Positions 6,115 through 9,178 of a stretch of DNA of 9,178 nt are shown piece by piece. Source of the DNA: Gammaproteobacteria bacterium (GTDB taxonomy: Bacteria > Pseudomonadota > Gammaproteobacteria > Tenderiales > Tenderiaceae); contig JALTMR010000558.1 of NCBI GenBank assembly GCA_027001525.1, positions 1 to 9,178 of the forward strand, given 5' to 3'. The notes under the pieces were generated by a model that saw only the letters and a program-made list of their open reading frames with translations, had not been told where the DNA came from and did not search any database. The position numbers and the translations under genes are program-made. How positions within the stretch are numbered: position 1 is the first letter of the stretch; each line of letters starts with the position of its first letter.

Positions 6115-8433
6115 TCAGGGGTATTCGTAAGCCCCGATGTCGGGCGCTGCGCCGTGATAGGTCAAGGAGACGCCTTGGCCGTCTGCCCAGCTTATCTCTC
6201 TATCCAGAGTCAGGCGGTTGTCGTTGTAGTTGATACGGGTGATGATGGCGCGCTGTTGTGAATTCTCCAGTTGAATTTCATCACCCACTTCACCTGAAAT
6301 ACCGTAGCCGTCGTAAAAGTAACTCGCGTCCTGAACCGGAAGCACATTGCTTGTGCCGCTGCCGATGGTGGTGGTCAGGAAGGCCCCGGCGTCTATCATC
6401 GGGCTGGCCGCTGTTAACGTGAAATCCAGACTCTCCTCATCCCTGAAAAGAGGATCCTTTTCCACGCTGTTTTTAAACAGTTCGGGGTAGTTGTCCTGCC
6501 ACCAGCTGAGTGTCTGTGGTGCTGAAGCGCGAGAGCGATTGCCGTGAGCGATCAGATAGCGTTCGTCTGCTGATGTGTTGAATATGCCGTTGGAGTCAAA
6601 TTCAAAGCCATTTAAACGCCCCGTTTTGATCTGTACTCCCTGGCCGTTCAGTTCGCCGGTATACCAGTCCCAGCGTGTGTCATTGGGGACGAAGACGCTT
6701 TTGGTGAATATATTGTTTTTGAATAAATTGCCGGAAAATGCAGCACTGGTATTGCCTGAAATTTCCACGCCGGCGTAGTCGGTGCGGAAGAAGACGTTGT
6801 GGTAGATGCGGTTGTCGGTATTGTACCGTGCTTCACCTCCATACAACGCCATCTGCAGGGCGGGGCCGGTGATGTCATGAAAAATATTTTTTCGAATAAT
6901 ACCCCGTTGGGCTGAGTACTGTATGCCCGAGTAGGGAGAGCTGTTGCCGCTGGAAGGTGCATAGGCAAACTCATTCCCCTCGACCACATTATGTTGTGTC
7001 GAGTTTGTGATGTTGAATTGATGGTCGAAACCCACCGAGTCACAGTCGTAGATTTCACCAACCTTCTGATCTTCGTTATGAAAATAGTTGTCGCGCAACA
7101 CATTGAAGTCGCCGCACTTGATGGCCCAGAGCGCGTGAGCCGCCTTGCGAACGGTATTGCCCTCGATCAGGTTGTTGTGGGCATTGACGATGTAGATGTT
7201 GTCCTGGGTGCTGTCGCCGATGGTGTTATTGAGCAGCTTGTTGAATGTGGCCTCTTCAAAGAAGATCCCAGTTTTTGCACTGCCGCCAGCGTCGAGCGCC
7301 CGGCTGAATGTATTGTTTTGGATGATGTTGTAGTGGGCCTGGCGGGCGTGCAGCCAGCGCCTGACATCCGTGATGACAAGGCCGTCAATCACCAGGTACT
7401 GCCTGTTGGAGATATCGATCGCGGGTGACAGCGACGGGTTGCTGATGGTGGCAGTTTCACCGTTGTAGCGAGTGTAGGTGATGGGCAGGGTAGCGGTGCC
7501 TGAACTCCGGGGGTAGAGCCCCTCGCTGTACGTGCCTTCGCGAAGATAGACCGTATCGCCTGCGCTGGCATTTGAGGCGGCGCCACTGAGGCTGTTGTAT
7601 GCCTGCTCACCACCTTCACCACAGCGGCGCTGTGCAGGGCTGTAGTCAGCACAACTGCCAGCCTCGATCCGGGTGTCAACGTAGATGGCGCGGCTTGGGT
7701 CGGTAGTTGTCGTGGTGTCAACAACGGTGAGCGAAAACGGAGTGAGGCTGGTGGAAAGGCGGCCATCGCTGACGCTGATGCCGATGTCCGGCGTGGTGCC
7801 GGCATCACTGTTGGTGGGGGTGCCATCTAACTGGCCGGTTCTGCTGTCAAAACTGGCCCATGCCGGCAGGTTTGAAATACTGAAGGTGAGTGGATCGCCC
7901 TCGGCATCTGATGCGTTCGGCCTGAACAGGTATTCACTGCCGGCCATCAGGGTTGTGGTGGGAGTGCCGCTGATTTCAGGTGCCGTGTTTACGCTGGGCT
8001 GCGGCTCCTGCGTAACCTCAATGCTGAATGCAGGTAGATAGGTCACAGCTTCGCCATCGTCAACGCCGATAATGATGTTGCCGTGGTTGCCTGCATCGGC
8101 AGCGCCCGGAGTGCCTGAAAGGGTGCCCGTCGTGGGCTCAAAGCTGGCCCAGGTGGGGGGATTGGAAACGAGAAAACTGAGTGGGTCGTTGTCGGCGTCT
8201 GTGGCGGCAGGGATGAACTCGTACAACTGCCCCGCTTCGATATCGGCAGGCGGTACCCCCGAGATTTGGGGGGGCACATTAGCCTGCGTTGTGTGCGGTG
8301 GCGTGGTGGTGTCATCGGGGGTGGTGGGCAACGGGTCATTCGCCTCGCCGGTGGTGAGTGTCTCTGCACCACATGCGCTTAGGGATGCGGCCAGCACCGC
8401 AATGCACAGATTTCTGGGAGAAAGTAGATTCAT
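6115..8433 (-). CDS. Lipoprotein with two Ig-like (He_PIG) domains and a right-handed beta-helix; probable surface polysaccharide-related protein
   Basis: This 772-residue secreted lipoprotein has lipobox L18-S-A-C21, then a Thr/Pro/Asp linker (22-52). Two tandem putative-Ig domains follow at about 53-141 and 150-237; each contains ISGxP, D-x-DPL-F-S, PxWASF and GTLSGTP/GQLDGTP. A second Thr-rich linker (238-246) leads to AIYVDTRIEAGSC, with C261/C271 perhaps disulfide-linked. GDTVYLREGTYSEG (292-305) opens a right-handed parallel beta-helix (about 335-615) with repeated asparagine-rich turns such as NIIQNNTF, NLIEGNTV, VVEGNEF and FKNNIF. The end has SPMIDAG (678-683) and DIGAYE (765-770), a signature of such proteins, separated by an inserted module. 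The fold is shared by polysaccharide lyases, but no catalytic residues can be assigned; binding or structural roles are equally possible. The likely location is the outer membrane, facing either side. Confidence 0.85.
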   Translation of the reverse strand: MNLLSPRNLCIAVLAASLSACGAETLTTGEANDPLPTTPDDTTTPPHTTQANVPPQISGVPPADIEAGQLYEFIPAATDADNDPLSFLVSNPPTWASFEPTTGTLSGTPGAADAGNHGNIIIGVDDGEAVTYLPAFSIEVTQEPQPSVNTAPEISGTPTTTLMAGSEYLFRPNASDAEGDPLTFSISNLPAWASFDSRTGQLDGTPTNSDAGTTPDIGISVSDGRLSTSLTPFSLTVVDTTTTTDPSRAIYVDTRIEAGSCADYSPAQRRCGEGGEQAYNSLSGAASNASAGDTVYLREGTYSEGLYPRSSGTATLPITYTRYNGETATISNPSLSPAIDISNRQYLVIDGLVITDVRRWLHARQAHYNIIQNNTFSRALDAGGSAKTGIFFEEATFNKLLNNTIGDSTQDNIYIVNAHNNLIEGNTVRKAAHALWAIKCGDFNVLRDNYFHNEDQKVGEIYDCDSVGFDHQFNITNSTQHNVVEGNEFAYAPSSGNSSPYSGIQYSAQRGIIRKNIFHDITGPALQMALYGGEARYNTDNRIYHNVFFRTDYAGVEISGNTSAAFSGNLFKNNIFTKSVFVPNDTRWDWYTGELNGQGVQIKTGRLNGFEFDSNGIFNTSADERYLIAHGNRSRASAPQTLSWWQDNYPELFKNSVEKDPLFRDEESLDFTLTAASPMIDAGAFLTTTIGSGTSNVLPVQDASYFYDGYGISGEVGDEIQLENSQQRAIITRINYNDNRLTLDREISWADGQGVSLTYHGAAPDIGAYEYP

Positions 8434-8597
8434 AGGGTGGTGCTCTCTTGTTTCAAACAGTGCTCGCTACACGGGTCTATACGAATCCGGCCCTTGCTAT
8501 GGCTCTGTATCGATCCTTGCCGGGCGTGACGTGATGCAAAAGGTCTCAGGCTGTGACCCAGGTACGACCGCAGTGTGTCGCGGGCCACGAAAGCGAT
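8434..8597. promoter_or_regulatory. Upstream region of the lipoprotein gene
   Basis: These 164 bp between the lipoprotein start and the MITE-like element contain no credible gene. In minus-strand sense an AAGAGAG stretch lies about 10-16 bases before the ATG and may be the ribosome site. A TATAGA hexamer further up could be a -10 box, but no -35 hexamer is recognisable. The promoter is therefore inferred, not seen. Confidence 0.4.
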
Positions 8598-8764
8598 TTA
8601 AGGGCACCTCTATTAATTCGTGAAAGCACACCTTAAACCCCAAATCCGCTACATCGGCGTTGCAAGTTTTGGCAATAGTCCCGCTATTACCCGCAATTTT
8701 CGCCTGGATGTAACGAATTTGGGATTCAATCTGCCACATCCAGAATTAATAGAGGTGCCCTTAA
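8598..8764. mobile_element. MITE-like palindromic element with TTAA flanks
   Basis: The 18-bp end GGGCACCTCTATTAATTC (8602-8619) is perfectly inverted at 8743-8760, and each end is flanked by TTAA (8598-8601 and 8761-8764), consistent with a 4-bp target duplication. The 59-bp inner arms are equal in length and partly complementary: CCCAAAT (8639-8645) pairs with ATTTGGG (8717-8723), TACATC with GATGTA, and AATAG (8674-8678) with CTATT (8684-8688) around a 5-nt TCCCG loop. The whole element can fold into one long hairpin. It encodes no transposase, so it would depend on one elsewhere. The TTAA (YTAR) target fits the IS5 superfamily, but this assignment is inference. Confidence 0.75.
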
Positions 8765-9107
8765 GTGCTTTATAACAAGCCGTCACAACATCAAGTTACA
8801 TGCCAATGGCAGGAATGGTTGCCTTATCAACAGGTTGGCGTGTTTGTGGTGATGTTGTTTCGGTTGAAGGCAGGAGACGGTGGCGAGGGTTGTAGCGTAA
8901 CAGCGACGGCCGATGTGTTGGCCGGGGTAACTGATTGAATAGCAGTGGATTGTTGTTGTCATGTTTTTGAGACATGGGCGGTGGTGATCAGCCCCTCTCT
9001 CCACGGGTCAACTCAGCACATCCCGTCTGTTCGCGGCGGCTTTCCTGGCCCCCGGGGTTTTCTGATGCATTTCTTGTAACCCTGTTGCACCCCACCCTCA
9101 GACATCA
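8765..9107. other. Non-coding stretch of 343 bp
   Basis: No open frame here looks like a protein. A TGCCA-A-TGGCA dyad lies near 8800-8810, the second copy of the dispersed repeat is at 8907-8962, and a GC-rich CCCCCGGGG followed by TTTT is near 9050-9061 without a proper loop. It may hold the regulatory region of a gene beyond the right edge. Confidence 0.5.
8907..8962. repeat. Dispersed intergenic repeat, copy B
   Basis: This is the partner of the repeat at 751-805 and shares an exact 15-bp core (8925-8939), flanked by CGGC...ATG...GTT on the left and GTGG...TTGTCAT on the right. It has the same orientation and also sits in a non-coding region with no adjacent start codon. Confidence 0.45.
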
Positions 9108-9178
9108 TCAATTCGGAATTTCCGGCCGCAGCCGTTGGCGAAGCTCCGGGGGGCCGATTTCAGCAGGGCGGGCAGGAG
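9108..9178 (-). CDS. Possible C-terminal end of a gene entering from the right
   Basis: Reading the minus strand from the right edge, one frame stays open for 22 codons and ends at a TGA (complement of 9108-9110). It would encode PARPAEIGPPELRQRLRPEI plus PN. Third positions are mostly G or C, as in the real genes of this window, and the peptide has an ordinary composition. It is too short to recognise, and another minus-strand frame is also open here, so this is a weak call. Confidence 0.22.
   Translation of the reverse strand, partial: PARPAEIGPPELRQRLRPEIPN

Noticed and set aside
8072..8623. A 183-codon plus-strand open frame
   Set aside because: It is antisense to the Ig-like domains of the lipoprotein, which has a signal peptide, lipobox and clear domains.
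8497..8739. An 80-codon minus-strand open frame spanning the palindromic element
   Set aside because: It reads through a terminal inverted repeat of the MITE-like element into flanking DNA, so it is not a unitary gene; no transposase motif is present.
8783..9004. A 73-codon minus-strand open frame
   Set aside because: The peptide is rich in His, Cys and Gln with no recognisable fold, has no ribosome site and overlaps the dispersed repeat.
1..9178. CRISPR array, tRNA, rRNA, riboswitch or prophage genes
   Set aside because: No regularly spaced direct repeats, cloverleaf with CCA-type end, rRNA-like segment or phage protein was recognised on either strand.

Overview
The window looks like chromosomal DNA of a gammaproteobacterium, probably an aerobic, marine or polysaccharide-associated relative of Pseudomonas, Cellvibrio or Teredinibacter. 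This rests on the gene products: an E. coli-like CysS, LpxH and Hsp15 C-terminus, a gammaproteobacterial HemH, and a ppi-lpxH pair divergent from a cysS cluster, which is a Pseudomonas-type neighbourhood. The genus cannot be fixed from sequence alone. Most of the window is ordinary housekeeping DNA. The accessory interest lies in the last third and in a few intergenic segments.

Layout. At the left edge the C-terminus of hslR (Hsp15) overlaps by 4 bp a Nudix hydrolase gene of the ADP-ribose pyrophosphatase type (to 619). A 333-bp non-coding stretch follows, with a perfect AT-rich inverted repeat and one copy of a dispersed repeat. Next comes an orphan regulator with unusual domain order: an excisionase/MerR-like helix-turn-helix first, then a receiver domain (953-1540). 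hemH (ferrochelatase, 1677-2783) is convergent with lpxH. On the minus strand a periplasmic cyclophilin gene with a histidine-rich tail is followed immediately by lpxH (4202 down to 2870). Divergent from these are a small YceK/YidQ-like lipoprotein gene and cysS (4341-6052).

A perfect 13-bp hairpin (6076-6112) separates cysS from a convergent 772-residue lipoprotein gene (8433-6115). That protein has two tandem Ig-like putative-binding domains, a right-handed beta-helix and a C-terminal IDAG...DIGAYE signature split by an inserted module. It is probably a cell-surface carbohydrate-active or carbohydrate-binding protein.

Upstream of the lipoprotein gene, 8598-8764 is a 167-bp near-symmetrical element. 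It has perfect 18-bp terminal inverted repeats flanked by TTAA on both sides, as expected of a MITE. The rest, to 9178, has no convincing complete gene. It holds a second copy of the dispersed repeat seen at 751-805 and perhaps the last codons of a minus-strand gene.

How the genes fit together: HemH (haem), LpxH (lipid A), CysS (translation), PPIase (periplasmic folding), Hsp15 (stalled-ribosome rescue) and the Nudix enzyme (nucleotide clean-up) are independent housekeeping functions, not one pathway. I found no strong case for a new multi-gene system. The best leads are the MITE-like element, the inverted-order response regulator, the mosaic beta-helix lipoprotein and the paired intergenic repeat.
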